A stretch of DNA of 34,779 nucleotides from CAZSNT01 sp964607765 (lineage in GTDB: Bacteria; Verrucomicrobiota; Lentisphaeria; Oligosphaerales; JABHEG01): positions 1 to 34,779 of the forward strand of contig CAZSNT010000111.1 of NCBI GenBank assembly GCA_964607765.1, read 5' to 3'. Position numbers and translations under genes: made by a program. A model generated the notes under the pieces. It searched no databases. It was not told the DNA's origin and saw only the letters and a list, made by a program, of their open reading frames with translations. This document shows positions 16,004 to 23,517 of the stretch, piece after piece; positions within the stretch are counted from its first letter, which is position 1; every line of letters begins with the position of its first letter.

Positions 16004-16555
16004 TCACGCCATGAGACTTCCGCCAAGGCTGGGCTGTGAGCTTGGCGTAACGCTGTGTGGGCACGGCTGCATGGTGTTGCCTGCGTACCCCGTATCGGGC
16101 GGCAGTCCACCGCGCGCCGCTGCCTGCGTGGCCAGCCGATCGCAGCGTTCGTTCTCCGGATGGCCGGCGTGCCCGCGGACCCACGTCAGCTGCACCGCGT
16201 GCCCGTCGCTGAGCTGGAGAAACTCCGCCCACAGATCCGCGTTCTCCGCCTTGTCCCGCTTGTTTCGCATCCAGCCGTTCCTGCGCCAGCGCCGCGCCCA
16301 GCCTTTGCTGAATGCGTTCACGACGTACTTCGAGTCGCTGTGGATCGTGACAGAACACGGACGCCTCAGGGCTTTGAGCCCTTCGATGCACGCCAGCAGC
16401 TCCATGCGGTTATTGGTAGTGCGCCCCCGGCCGCCGTGCAGTTCCTTGCTGTGTTTGCCTGCCCGGAGAATGACCCCATATCCGCCCGGGCCGGGGTTGC
16501 CCTTGCAGGCACCATCGGTGAAGATCTCGACTACTGTCCGTTCGCTCTCTGCCAC
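16004..16555 (-). CDS. rnhA: Ribonuclease HI
   Basis: The 183-residue protein hydrolyses the RNA strand of RNA-DNA hybrids. The catalytic carboxylates are visible: D14 in F-T-D-G-A, E52 in M-E-L-L, D74 in H-S-D-S-K and D139 in C-D-R-L-A. The flexible-loop histidine is H129 in R-G-H-A-G-H. The family G-N-P-G-P-G-G-Y-G loop follows the first strand. The start is GTG 16555, with AGGGA upstream on the minus strand. The C-terminal 35 or so residues extend beyond the usual 150-155-residue enzyme and have no recognised motif. It diverges from the beta-helix gene. Confidence 0.95.
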   Translation of the reverse strand: MAESERTVVEIFTDGACKGNPGPGGYGVILRAGKHSKELHGGRGRTTNNRMELLACIEGLKALRRPCSVTIHSDSKYVVNAFSKGWARRWRRNGWMRNKRDKAENADLWAEFLQLSDGHAVQLTWVRGHAGHPENERCDRLATQAAARGGLPPDTGYAGNTMQPCPHSVTPSSQPSLGGSLMA

Positions 16556-16615
16556 GTCTATGTCCCTGCTGTGCTTCGTTTGAATTCGCGAGTTGGTACT
16601 CTACACTCTGTAGTC

Positions 16616-18316
16616 ATGGATTGGCCAACAGAACGGCAGGTGTGCGGTGTGACCTGGGGGTTCTGGCACGCTGTGTCCGTATTGTTCCTGGCGGCGCTGT
16701 GCGGGGTGTTCTCGGCGCACATGTCGCGGGCTGATGAGAGGGGAGCACAGGCGGTGACTGTTGGCAAGGCGTTCGATTTGCAGGGGTTCATCGACAGCGA
16801 ACTGGCCGCGGGCAAGACGCGCGTGGTCATTCCACCGGGACGCTACCGTGTGACGCCCAGGAAGCGTGAACACTTGCGGTTCACCAGCCTGAACGGGGTC
16901 GAGATCATCGCGGACAACGTCGAGATGATCTGCACGGAAACAACGCGTGCCGTGACGATCAGCAACTGCACAGGCCTGAAGCTGCGCGGCCTGACCATCG
17001 ATTACGATCCGCTGCCTTACACGCAGGGCCGGATCACCAAGCTCTCCGCGGACAACACGGTTCACGACATCGAGCTGTTTTCGGGTTATCCGACCGCCGA
17101 GCATGTCCGCGACTTGAAGTACGAGATCTTCCGTCCGGACACGCGCACGCTGCGGTTCGGCAGCTACCATCAGTTCTCGGTCGAGGCGGTGGATTCGACT
17201 CACATCCGAGTAACCCGCAAAGGCCGTTACATGGGTGAGGAGGTGGGGGACATCATTGCCATCGGCACAAGCTGTGCGCCGGGCGGACAGATCCCGCATG
17301 CAGTATACGCGGCCGGCTCTCGTGACATCGTTCTGGAGGGGGTCACGCTCTACGCGTCCAACTGCTTCGGGTTCCTGGAGAACGACTGCAACGCCACGCA
17401 CTACCTGCGCTGCCGGGTTGATCGGCGTCCGCCGCAGACTGATCTGAAGCGGCGCGCCGATGCCCGCATTCGTTCGCTCAACGCGGATGCCTTCCACTCC
17501 AAGCATGCGCCTGTCGGGCCGCGTCTCGAAGCGTGTGTTGCGAAGTTCATGGGCGACGACTGCATCAACATCTGCGGCGATTACCACATGGTCATGGCCT
17601 GTGACGGGCCGCGGCTGCGCGTCTTGGCGAAGCAACGGCTGAACATTCAGCCGGGAGATCTGCTGGAAGTGGTCGGTTACGACGGCCGTCGCCTGCCGGA
17701 CGCCAAGGCGGTGTCGATTCGCGAGATCGGTACAATCGCGGCTGACGAACTGGCGTTTCTGGGCCGACAGCGGATGCACGCGCCGTTCAAGCAGGGCGCG
17801 CTCAAGGGCGTATTCGAGGTGGTCGTCGATCGCGACATGACACTGGCCATGGGCAGCGTCATCTGCGCCGCGAACCGGATTGGGAACGGCTTCAGTGTGG
17901 TTAAGTGCGACTTCGGGTTCAACCGTTCACGCGGGATCCTCATCAAGGCGAGCCACGGCGAGGTCAGCAACAACCGTCTGGAAGCGTGCTGGGGCGAAGC
18001 GGTGAAAGTCTCGCCCGAGTTCTGGTGGCTCGAGGCCGGCAGCAGCAGCGACGTTCGGATTGTGGGGAACCGGATTCTGAACTGCCTCGGCAAAGGCATT
18101 GCCGTGTACGCGATATCGGGGCAGGGCGGCATTGCCCCGGCCGGCGCGCACCGCGACATCGTCATTGCGGACAACGTCATCACGAACACGAAGCAGACCC
18201 CGGTCTGGGTGACGTCCACGCAGCGGCTGACGTTGCGCAACAACACGCTCGACAACCCCGCCGCCGGAATTGTGCTGGAGAAGTGTGAGGAAGTGACCGG
18301 GATGGGGGCTGACTAA
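16616..18316 (+). CDS. Secreted right-handed beta-helix (pectin-lyase-fold) protein
   Basis: The 566-residue protein has a long signal sequence (hydrophobic about 16-34, ending near A-H-M-S-R-A-D). The body has the pattern of parallel beta-helix proteins: an N-terminal I-P-P-G-R-Y cap, then L-N-G-V-E-I-I-A-D-N, L-R-G-L-T-I-D-Y, C-D-F-G-F-N-R-S-R-G-I-L-I-K-A, G-E-V-S-N-N-R-L-E and V-R-I-V-G-N-R-I coils. The sequence N-A-D-A-F-H-S-K-H is also present. Such proteins bind or cleave polyuronides or other acidic glycans, but catalytic residues cannot be assigned by eye. ATG 16616 is the first sensible start after the divergent rnhA. Its stop overlaps the next, convergent gene by 4 nt. Confidence 0.8.
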   Translation: MDWPTERQVCGVTWGFWHAVSVLFLAALCGVFSAHMSRADERGAQAVTVGKAFDLQGFIDSELAAGKTRVVIPPGRYRVTPRKREHLRFTSLNGVEIIADNVEMICTETTRAVTISNCTGLKLRGLTIDYDPLPYTQGRITKLSADNTVHDIELFSGYPTAEHVRDLKYEIFRPDTRTLRFGSYHQFSVEAVDSTHIRVTRKGRYMGEEVGDIIAIGTSCAPGGQIPHAVYAAGSRDIVLEGVTLYASNCFGFLENDCNATHYLRCRVDRRPPQTDLKRRADARIRSLNADAFHSKHAPVGPRLEACVAKFMGDDCINICGDYHMVMACDGPRLRVLAKQRLNIQPGDLLEVVGYDGRRLPDAKAVSIREIGTIAADELAFLGRQRMHAPFKQGALKGVFEVVVDRDMTLAMGSVICAANRIGNGFSVVKCDFGFNRSRGILIKASHGEVSNNRLEACWGEAVKVSPEFWWLEAGSSSDVRIVGNRILNCLGKGIAVYAISGQGGIAPAGAHRDIVIADNVITNTKQTPVWVTSTQRLTLRNNTLDNPAAGIVLEKCEEVTGMGAD

Positions 18317-19770
18317 CGCTGATCAGAATCGCGGCGGCGGGAAGGCTCGAACAGCAGTGTCGAGTCCAGAACGCGGTAGAGATAGGGCGACCGGGTAACA
18401 GGCTCCGTGACATGTCCATGGCACAGCAGCACGTTCTGTACCGTCTTCCTGGGGAAGGCGTCTCTGAGGAGGGCCGCCTTGACCTCCATCTCATCGATGA
18501 CGTTCTTGCCAACCGGGTTCCGACTACATTTCATCTCGCAGAGAGTGAGCACATTGTCTGCTCGGTCGAATACCAGATCCACCTGAACTCCTTTGGTGTC
18601 TGTTCCAGGCGCCCTGAAATACGGTCCGAAACTGTAGTCAATACCATGGAATCCCAGCTCGCGTGCGATGAGCGGGGCATGCTGGACGCAAGTGGCTTCG
18701 AACGCGAGGCCCCGCCAGCTGTGGAAACGGGGGCTCTGTGCCAGCGACGGGAAACGGAGGGTTGACTGCCCGGATCTGATCAGGGGCAACTCCGGGCGCA
18801 TCAGTGAGTAGTAGAAGCGAAGGTACGCATCGTTAAGTAGGTACCTGACAAGCCTCGTATTGGCTGCCCTGCCAATGGGCCTGACAGCACGGATGAAGCC
18901 AGCCGACTCGAGGTCAGCCAGATTCCTGCTTAATCCTCCGCCCAGATCAACCTTCGCCGCCTTGGCCAACTGCTGGCGGGCCATGCCGTAGGGATGTCCC
19001 GCCAATGCACCAATGATCCTGGCGTAGTCATCGCTCTTGCCGAAGTGGCTGACGAATATCCTGTCGAACTCATCAACCAAGAAACCACTTTCCCGGAAAG
19101 CCAGGTCTTCCATAGCCAGGTACAGGGAGGGATAGTCTCGCAGCAGCTCCTGGTACTTGGGCACGCCGCCAAGCATCATGTAGGCATCCAAGAGCTCGTC
19201 CGTCCCGTAGTCGGGCAACATCTCACGGGTTTCAGCGAGGGAGAATTCACGCAGATGGATAACCCGGTCGGTACGCCCATACAGAGCGGTTCCCCTGACC
19301 ACCTTCCTGAGCATGAACGAGGCAATGGAGCCGCACATGATGAGTGACACGTCGGGTATCTGGGACAGGTACTGCTCCCAGACCATCTTCAGGTCCGACA
19401 CAGCAGCGGATCTGTAGTTGGCCAGCCACTGAAATTCATCAAGGACGACGCAGGCTGGGGCCTTCTGCAAGACTGGCTCGAGAAGCAGGAACGTCTCACG
19501 CCAGGTCTTGGGCACTGCCTTGTTAACCTCCACGCCGCACTGCTTTGTAAGTTGAAGGCAGAAGTTGGACAGCTGGGCGGAAGTAGATTGGTTCTCGAGG
19601 CCTTCGAAAAACAGAGCTGACCGGCCGTCGAGCGCCTTTCGTATCAACGCGCTCTTGCCAACCCTCCTGCGCCCGTAAACTACTGAGATGGACGGGCGGC
19701 GGCGATCAAGCGCCATTCGAAGCTGAGCGAGCTCTCTGTCTCGGCCCACGAACGCGATTTCTGATCTCAT
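18313..19770 (-). CDS. Archaeal-type ATPase with DUF234/PD-(D/E)XK-like C-terminal domain
   Basis: The 485-residue protein has Walker A G-R-R-R-V-G-K-S at 33-40, Walker B V-V-L-D-E-F-Q-W at 108-115, and a long helical lid and winged-helix middle part. The C-terminal domain carries a nuclease-like arrangement: D398 in V-D-L-V-F-D, then E412 and K414 in C-E-M-K-C. This matches DUF234, a member of the PD-(D/E)XK superfamily, in the 'AAA family ATPase' proteins related to archaeal Pfam ATPases. ATG 19770 (residues R-S-E-I-A-F-V-G-R-D-R-E follow) is preferred; upstream in-frame codons add 66 residues without domain content. It stands back to back with the retron. These ATPases occur near mobile or defence genes, but a role here is unproven. 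Confidence 0.82.
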   Translation of the reverse strand: MRSEIAFVGRDRELAQLRMALDRRRPSISVVYGRRRVGKSALIRKALDGRSALFFEGLENQSTSAQLSNFCLQLTKQCGVEVNKAVPKTWRETFLLLEPVLQKAPACVVLDEFQWLANYRSAAVSDLKMVWEQYLSQIPDVSLIMCGSIASFMLRKVVRGTALYGRTDRVIHLREFSLAETREMLPDYGTDELLDAYMMLGGVPKYQELLRDYPSLYLAMEDLAFRESGFLVDEFDRIFVSHFGKSDDYARIIGALAGHPYGMARQQLAKAAKVDLGGGLSRNLADLESAGFIRAVRPIGRAANTRLVRYLLNDAYLRFYYSLMRPELPLIRSGQSTLRFPSLAQSPRFHSWRGLAFEATCVQHAPLIARELGFHGIDYSFGPYFRAPGTDTKGVQVDLVFDRADNVLTLCEMKCSRNPVGKNVIDEMEVKAALLRDAFPRKTVQNVLLCHGHVTEPVTRSPYLYRVLDSTLLFEPSRRRDSDQR

Positions 19771-19843
19771 TGCCTTTATGATATTATCCCCGAAGTCTCT
19801 CAATTGATCCGCATAGGGAAAATAACGCCCTCTCGTGGTGTAT

Positions 19844-19853
19844 GCAAGGCAAT
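19844..19853. repeat. 10-bp direct repeat GCAAGGCAAT, copy 1
   Basis: An exact second copy lies at 20115-20124, inside the proposed msd of the retron, 271 bp away. Such a repeat may be chance. It may also mark an insertion footprint of the retron region, but it does not flank both ends of it. Confidence 0.4.
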
Positions 19854-19908
19854 ACTCTCCCTGCGGGGCTGCAAAGGGGGCTTTCGGGGAGTTTTCTGTG
19901 TGCTTGTC

Positions 19909-19925
19909 CGACCCGGAGTGGGTCG
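19909..19925 (+). other. Perfect 6-bp stem-loop in the retron leader
   Basis: CGACCC at 19909-19914, loop GGAGT and GGGTCG at 19920-19925. It is enclosed by a wobble-containing stem of 13 consecutive pairs (19891-19903 with 19930-19942). That outer stem competes with the proposed a1/a2 pairing of the retron RNA, so it may be a switch or just local structure. The region also holds the as yet unrecognised promoter for the retron. Confidence 0.4.
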
Positions 19926-19933
19926 ATGCGTGC

Positions 19934-20218
19934 ACAGAGAGCGGAATGGAAAGCGCCAGCCGTGACATCCTACGCGGGGACTACCGGTTTCGAGGCGGGG
20001 TTGTATCTGTGGGGTGCGGCAGACAGATTACCTGCGGCGGCGTGCTCAAGCCGGCCAGGCGCTCGTTTCGGCGTTCGTTCGGCCTCTCCGGGGTTACCCC
20101 GGGGTAACATGATGGCAAGGCAATTCAGGCACGAGCATCAGTGCGCTGCACGCACCCGCTGCTCGTGCGTCACGGGATTCGTTGAGCACGCCGCCATTTC
20201 ACCGCTCTTCGGTCTCTG
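19934..20218 (+). ncRNA. Proposed retron msr-msd RNA
   Basis: The geometry matches a retron transcript upstream of its reverse transcriptase. A perfect 14-bp inverted repeat pairs 20036-20049 with 20182-20195 (GGCGGCGTGCTCAA with TTGAGCACGCCGCC) and bounds a msd of about 160 nt. AGAGCGG at 19938-19944 and AAT at 19945-19947 can pair with CCGCTCT at 20202-20208 and ATT at 20196-20198, giving a1/a2 ends. An AGC with its branching guanosine candidate G19953 lies just after a1. The msr of about 83 nt holds a perfect ATCTGT/ACAGAT hairpin (20005-20010, 20023-20028). The msd contains a 9-bp stem (20129-20137 with 20160-20168, nested GTGCG/CGCAC). Exact ends are uncertain by several nucleotides. A msDNA of about 160 nt resembles Mx162 and Sa163 (162 and 163 nt). 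Confidence 0.6.
20093..20108. other. Perfect 16-bp palindrome
   Basis: GTTACCCCGGGGTAAC is self-complementary over its full length and lies inside the proposed msd. It would form a hairpin in single-stranded msDNA or serve as a protein site. It also adds a second stem to the msd next to that at 20129-20168. Confidence 0.85.
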
Positions 20219-20232
20219 GAGCTCTCACGGTC

Positions 20233-21531
20233 ATGCTGAGCAATCGTCGCCGAAAACATGTCTGCAACGGCCTGGCCGCGGCGTTTCTCGCAGGCGATTG
20301 GGAACAGAAGGGCATGTCATCGCGCTGCGAGGCCGCGCTGGGACAGTACTGGCCCCCAGTGCGCTCCCTGATTGAGCGGGTGTTACAGCGTTGGTCCGAG
20401 CCGCCGCCCCTGGATCGGCTGGCGGAAGCGTTGGTCGCGGACGCCGAACTGCAGCGTGCCATGGACAAGCCGAGCGCGCGGGGCAGGATCGTCCACTGGT
20501 TCCCGGGCAGGCCCGCGATGTCCGTCACGCGCTGGCCGGTCCCGCCGCTGACGACTGTTCGTGAGCTGGCGCGGTGGCTCAATACGACGGTCGAGGAACT
20601 GGATTGGCTGGCTGACTGCAATCGACTCGGGGCCCAGCCGCGGTACACGAGCCGATGCCATTACCGCCGCCACTGGCTGCGCAAACCGACTGGTGCGTGG
20701 CGGCTGGTGGAGGCGCCGAAAGCTCTGCTCAAGCACGTGCAGCGTCGAGTGCTGAACGGGATCCTCGATCACGTCCCGCCGCACAGTGCCGCCTGCGGAT
20801 TCCGCAAGGGCCGTTCGGTCCTGCAGTTCACTCAACCCCACGTCGGGCAGGCCATACTGTTGACAATGGACCTGCACGACTATTTTCCGTCCGTGCCAGC
20901 ATCGCGCGTTCACGCTCTGTTCAGGTCCCTGGGCTACCCCAGGCCGGTTTGTCGCTGCCTGACCGGGCTGTGCACGACCGTGACGCCTGCTGCTGTGTGT
21001 TTGGCGCATCCGGACGGGCGTCATTACCGGGCCCGGCATCTGCCGCAGGGCGCGCCGACGTCTCCGGCGCTTGCCAACCTCTGCTCGTTCCGATTGGACT
21101 GCCGCTTGGCAGCGCTGGCAGACACGTCCGGGCTCACTTACACGCGGTACGCGGACGACCTTGCGTTCTCAAGCGCCGCCTCACGGAGTGTGGAGTCGCT
21201 GATGACCGTGGTCTCGGGCATTGCGCAGGAGGAGGGATTCAGTGTGCATCACCGCAAGACGCGTGTCATGCGCCGGGGCGTGCGACAGCGCCTGGCAGGA
21301 CTCGTGGTGAACGCGCGCCCCAACGTGCCGAGAGACGAGTACGACCGGCTCAAAGCGATTCTGACCAACTGCCGCCGGCACGGTCCGGAGTCGCAGAACC
21401 GTGCCGCACACCCGAACTTCCGCGCTCACTTGCTCGGGCGTGTCGCCTACGTGACGCATGTGAATCCGGCACGCGGCGCACGCCTGCAGACGATCTGCAG
21501 GTTGATTGACTGGACAGCGGATGAGGTATGA
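20233..21531 (+). CDS. Retron-type reverse transcriptase, Mx162/Sa163-like
   Basis: The 432-residue protein would copy the msd of the adjacent RNA into multicopy single-stranded DNA. Motif A is M-D-L-H-D-Y-F-P-S at 211-220 or so, followed by L-P-Q-G-A-P-T-S-P at 270-278 and R-Y-A-D-D-L-A-F-S at 305-313 with the catalytic D-D. The retron region Y equivalent is L-A-G-L-V-V-N at 354-360 (many retrons have V-T-G here). The N-terminal extension (L-A-A-A-F-L-A-G-D-W near 14-23, E-E-L-D-W-L-A-D near 121-128) is of the myxobacterial type. ATG 20233 is chosen over TTG 20182 because the latter would place the proposed a2 arm inside the gene. It has no maturase or endonuclease domain, so it is not a group II intron RT. 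Confidence 0.85.
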   Translation: MLSNRRRKHVCNGLAAAFLAGDWEQKGMSSRCEAALGQYWPPVRSLIERVLQRWSEPPPLDRLAEALVADAELQRAMDKPSARGRIVHWFPGRPAMSVTRWPVPPLTTVRELARWLNTTVEELDWLADCNRLGAQPRYTSRCHYRRHWLRKPTGAWRLVEAPKALLKHVQRRVLNGILDHVPPHSAACGFRKGRSVLQFTQPHVGQAILLTMDLHDYFPSVPASRVHALFRSLGYPRPVCRCLTGLCTTVTPAAVCLAHPDGRHYRARHLPQGAPTSPALANLCSFRLDCRLAALADTSGLTYTRYADDLAFSSAASRSVESLMTVVSGIAQEEGFSVHHRKTRVMRRGVRQRLAGLVVNARPNVPRDEYDRLKAILTNCRRHGPESQNRAAHPNFRAHLLGRVAYVTHVNPARGARLQTICRLIDWTADEV

Positions 21532-21532
21532 C

Positions 21533-21769
21533 ATGACGCGCTCCGTTCTGTTCACAGCCCTGCTTCTTGACCCGGTGCTGATCGACTTCAAAGGCTGGCG
21601 CCGGGTGGTGTTCTCGCCGCGGACGCCGCAGCGCGGTCCGCACGACGGTGTCAGCCACGGCGATGGGCGGCCCAACCCGGACCGGCTTGCGGGCCTGGCA
21701 TTCGCCGTGGTGGCGGCTGGAGAGCAGTCTTCGAGCGTATTCATCGACGCGGTTACGGTGCACAAGTAG
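21533..21769 (+). CDS. Small ORF resembling the C-terminal end of a carbohydrate-binding domain
   Basis: The 78-residue ORF starts one nucleotide after the RT stop. Its body (I-D-F-K-G-W-R-R-V, later L-A-G-L-A-F-A-V and S-V-F-I-D-A-V-T-V) looks like the last strands of a beta-sandwich domain common at the end of glycan-active proteins. It is much shorter than such a domain's parent protein and has no signal peptide that fits. It could be a remnant of a gene truncated when the retron arrived, or an expressed small ORF coupled to the RT. ATG 21521, overlapping the RT, is also possible. A role as retron effector is not supported by anything visible. Confidence 0.4.
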   Translation: MTRSVLFTALLLDPVLIDFKGWRRVVFSPRTPQRGPHDGVSHGDGRPNPDRLAGLAFAVVAAGEQSSSVFIDAVTVHK

Positions 21770-21777
21770 GAGGTCCG

Positions 21778-23496
21778 ATGCGAGGTATGTCACAGATTGC
21801 ATTAACGTTGGCAGCTGCGGCGGGACCGGTCGCCATGGGCGGCGAGCTGGACACAGTTCATGCTCCGGTGGTTGTTTCACGCATTCCGGTGAATGCGTTC
21901 AACGGCCTGTTTCGGTGCGCCGACGGCGAGATTCGGCACTACGGAGACGGGGGGTATCTGTCCAGTCGTGATGACGGTCTGACCTGGTCCTGGCAGGACG
22001 CACCCACTCGCGAGACGCGCGGCGGGCGACCGCTCGCAATGAGTCCGCGCACAGGCACGTGCCTGCGGCTGAGCAGTGGGAACGGCGGAACAGTGGTGTT
22101 CCGCTCGACCACGGGGCCGGACGGGCAGTTCACAGGGCGCACAATCAGCGACTGCCGGGTGATCATGGTTCGGCCGCCGCTGTTCCTGGCTTCCCGGGAC
22201 CGCGCCCTGTTTGCCGGCCACGGCGATCGGCCGGCGCGGATCACCGTCTTCCGGTCCGATGACGACGGGCTGACGTGGGCTGCCACGCAGCTTCCGGCCG
22301 GGCCGGCTTTCGAGGTCAAGCCGCCGCATGCCGGGCCGCGGTGGGAGAATTGGTGTGTGGAGCCAACGATCCTGGAGATGGAGGACGGCCGACTGTGGAT
22401 GATCGCCCGCACGTCGCGTGATCGGCACCGCCAGTGCTTCTCGGCGGACGGCGGCGAGACGTGGTCGGCGTGGGAGCCTTCGCGTTTCTACGGCACGCTG
22501 ACCATGCCCACGCTGCATCGGCTCAGCGACGGGCGGATCCTCATGCTGTGGTGTAACACGACGCCGTTGCCGGAGATCGATCGCTCGGCGGAGAAGATCC
22601 CGGAGTCGGCGAAGAACGGGCGTTGGGAGGACGTGTTCACGAACCGTGATGCCTGCCACGCGGCAATCTCGGAGGATGACGGCAGGACATGGCGCGGTTT
22701 CCGCGAGCTGCGCCTCAATCCCTTGCGCCATCGGGGCGATGTGGGGAAGCTCGCGAAGCGCGACTTCAGCGTTCACCAGATGCAGGCGCTCGAGGTGCGT
22801 GGCGGCAAGGTCCTGGTGGCCCACGGACAGGACGACGAAGTGCGGCGCCTGCTGCTATTCGATCCGGCCTGGCTGCTCGAGCCGCGGCGTCGGACGGTGT
22901 TCGAGAGCGGGTTGGATGACTGGTCCACGCACCGGTACGTGAAAGGGATCGTCGGGCACTGCGCGTACAACCGCTGCGAAGGTGCGAGACTGGTGCCACA
23001 CCCGGACCGGCCGGGCGCTGACGCGCAGGTGCTGCAGCTCCGGCACAGCCCGGGGGAACGCCTGGTGTTCAGCCGCGACGGCGCGGTGTGGAATTTTCCG
23101 GCCGCGAAGAAGGGGGTTTTGACGGTTCGGATCAAGCTGCTGTCGGGCGGCGGGATGCGTCTGTGTCTGCTGGACCGCTGGGTGAACCCGACCGACCCGG
23201 TCGTCCGGGACTACGCCATGTTCGCGCTCGAGGTTCCCGGGGACGGCACGGTGGGCGGCTCGTCAGCGTTGTCTCCCGGTGACTGGCATACAGTGACGCT
23301 CGAATGGGACGATACGCGTGCGGCCGACTGCCGAGTGCAGGTGGACGGCAAGCCCCTGGCCAACCCGCTGCCGCTGCTGCACTCGTCCCTGGACGGCATC
23401 AGCTACGCCCACTTCCAGGCGCTGTCCGATGTGGCAGACGGGCAGGGGTTCCTGATTGAGTCAGTGGAAGGTGGGAGTGATGCGAGTAGCGAGTAA
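21778..23496 (+). CDS. BNR/Asp-box sialidase-like exported protein
   Basis: The 572-residue protein begins with a signal peptide (about 5-20, A-L-T-L-A-A-A-A-G-P). It contains four Asp-box motifs of the S-x-D-x-G-x-T-W type: S-S-R-D-D-G-L-T-W near 63, R-S-D-D-D-G-L-T-W near 160, S-A-D-G-G-E-T-W near 222 and S-E-D-D-G-R-T-W near 300. This is the six-bladed propeller signature of exo-sialidases and related BNR proteins. The last 200 or so residues look like a concanavalin-type beta-sandwich. AGGAGG is 4 nt before ATG 21778. Sialidase activity cannot be asserted, since the arginine triad was not verified. The stop lies inside a heptamer array. Confidence 0.8.
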   Translation: MRGMSQIALTLAAAAGPVAMGGELDTVHAPVVVSRIPVNAFNGLFRCADGEIRHYGDGGYLSSRDDGLTWSWQDAPTRETRGGRPLAMSPRTGTCLRLSSGNGGTVVFRSTTGPDGQFTGRTISDCRVIMVRPPLFLASRDRALFAGHGDRPARITVFRSDDDGLTWAATQLPAGPAFEVKPPHAGPRWENWCVEPTILEMEDGRLWMIARTSRDRHRQCFSADGGETWSAWEPSRFYGTLTMPTLHRLSDGRILMLWCNTTPLPEIDRSAEKIPESAKNGRWEDVFTNRDACHAAISEDDGRTWRGFRELRLNPLRHRGDVGKLAKRDFSVHQMQALEVRGGKVLVAHGQDDEVRRLLLFDPAWLLEPRRRTVFESGLDDWSTHRYVKGIVGHCAYNRCEGARLVPHPDRPGADAQVLQLRHSPGERLVFSRDGAVWNFPAAKKGVLTVRIKLLSGGGMRLCLLDRWVNPTDPVVRDYAMFALEVPGDGTVGGSSALSPGDWHTVTLEWDDTRAADCRVQVDGKPLANPLPLLHSSLDGISYAHFQALSDVADGQGFLIESVEGGSDASSE

Positions 23497-23507
23497 CGAG
23501 TAGCGAG
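23482..23507. repeat. Heptamer tandem array (GCGAGTA-like) over a stop codon
   Basis: Three heptamers GCGAGTA, GCGAGTA and ACGAGTA followed by a partial GCGAG. The TAA stop of the sialidase-like gene (23494-23496) lies inside the array. The next gene starts 11 nt after the array. Confidence 0.85.
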
Positions 23508-23517
23508 GGATTTGAGC

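Noticed and set aside
19952..20063. Alternative hairpin AGCGCC/GGCGCT as the msd stem
   Set aside because: It has only ten pairs with an internal loop and conflicts with the longer perfect 14-bp repeat.
20182..20232. TTG start for the retron RT
   Set aside because: The TTG forms part of the 14-bp inverted repeat of the msd, so the gene more likely begins at ATG 20233.
20182..21531. Group II intron or diversity-generating retroelement
   Set aside because: No maturase or endonuclease domain, no template/variable repeat pair and no IGxxxSQ-type motif were seen.
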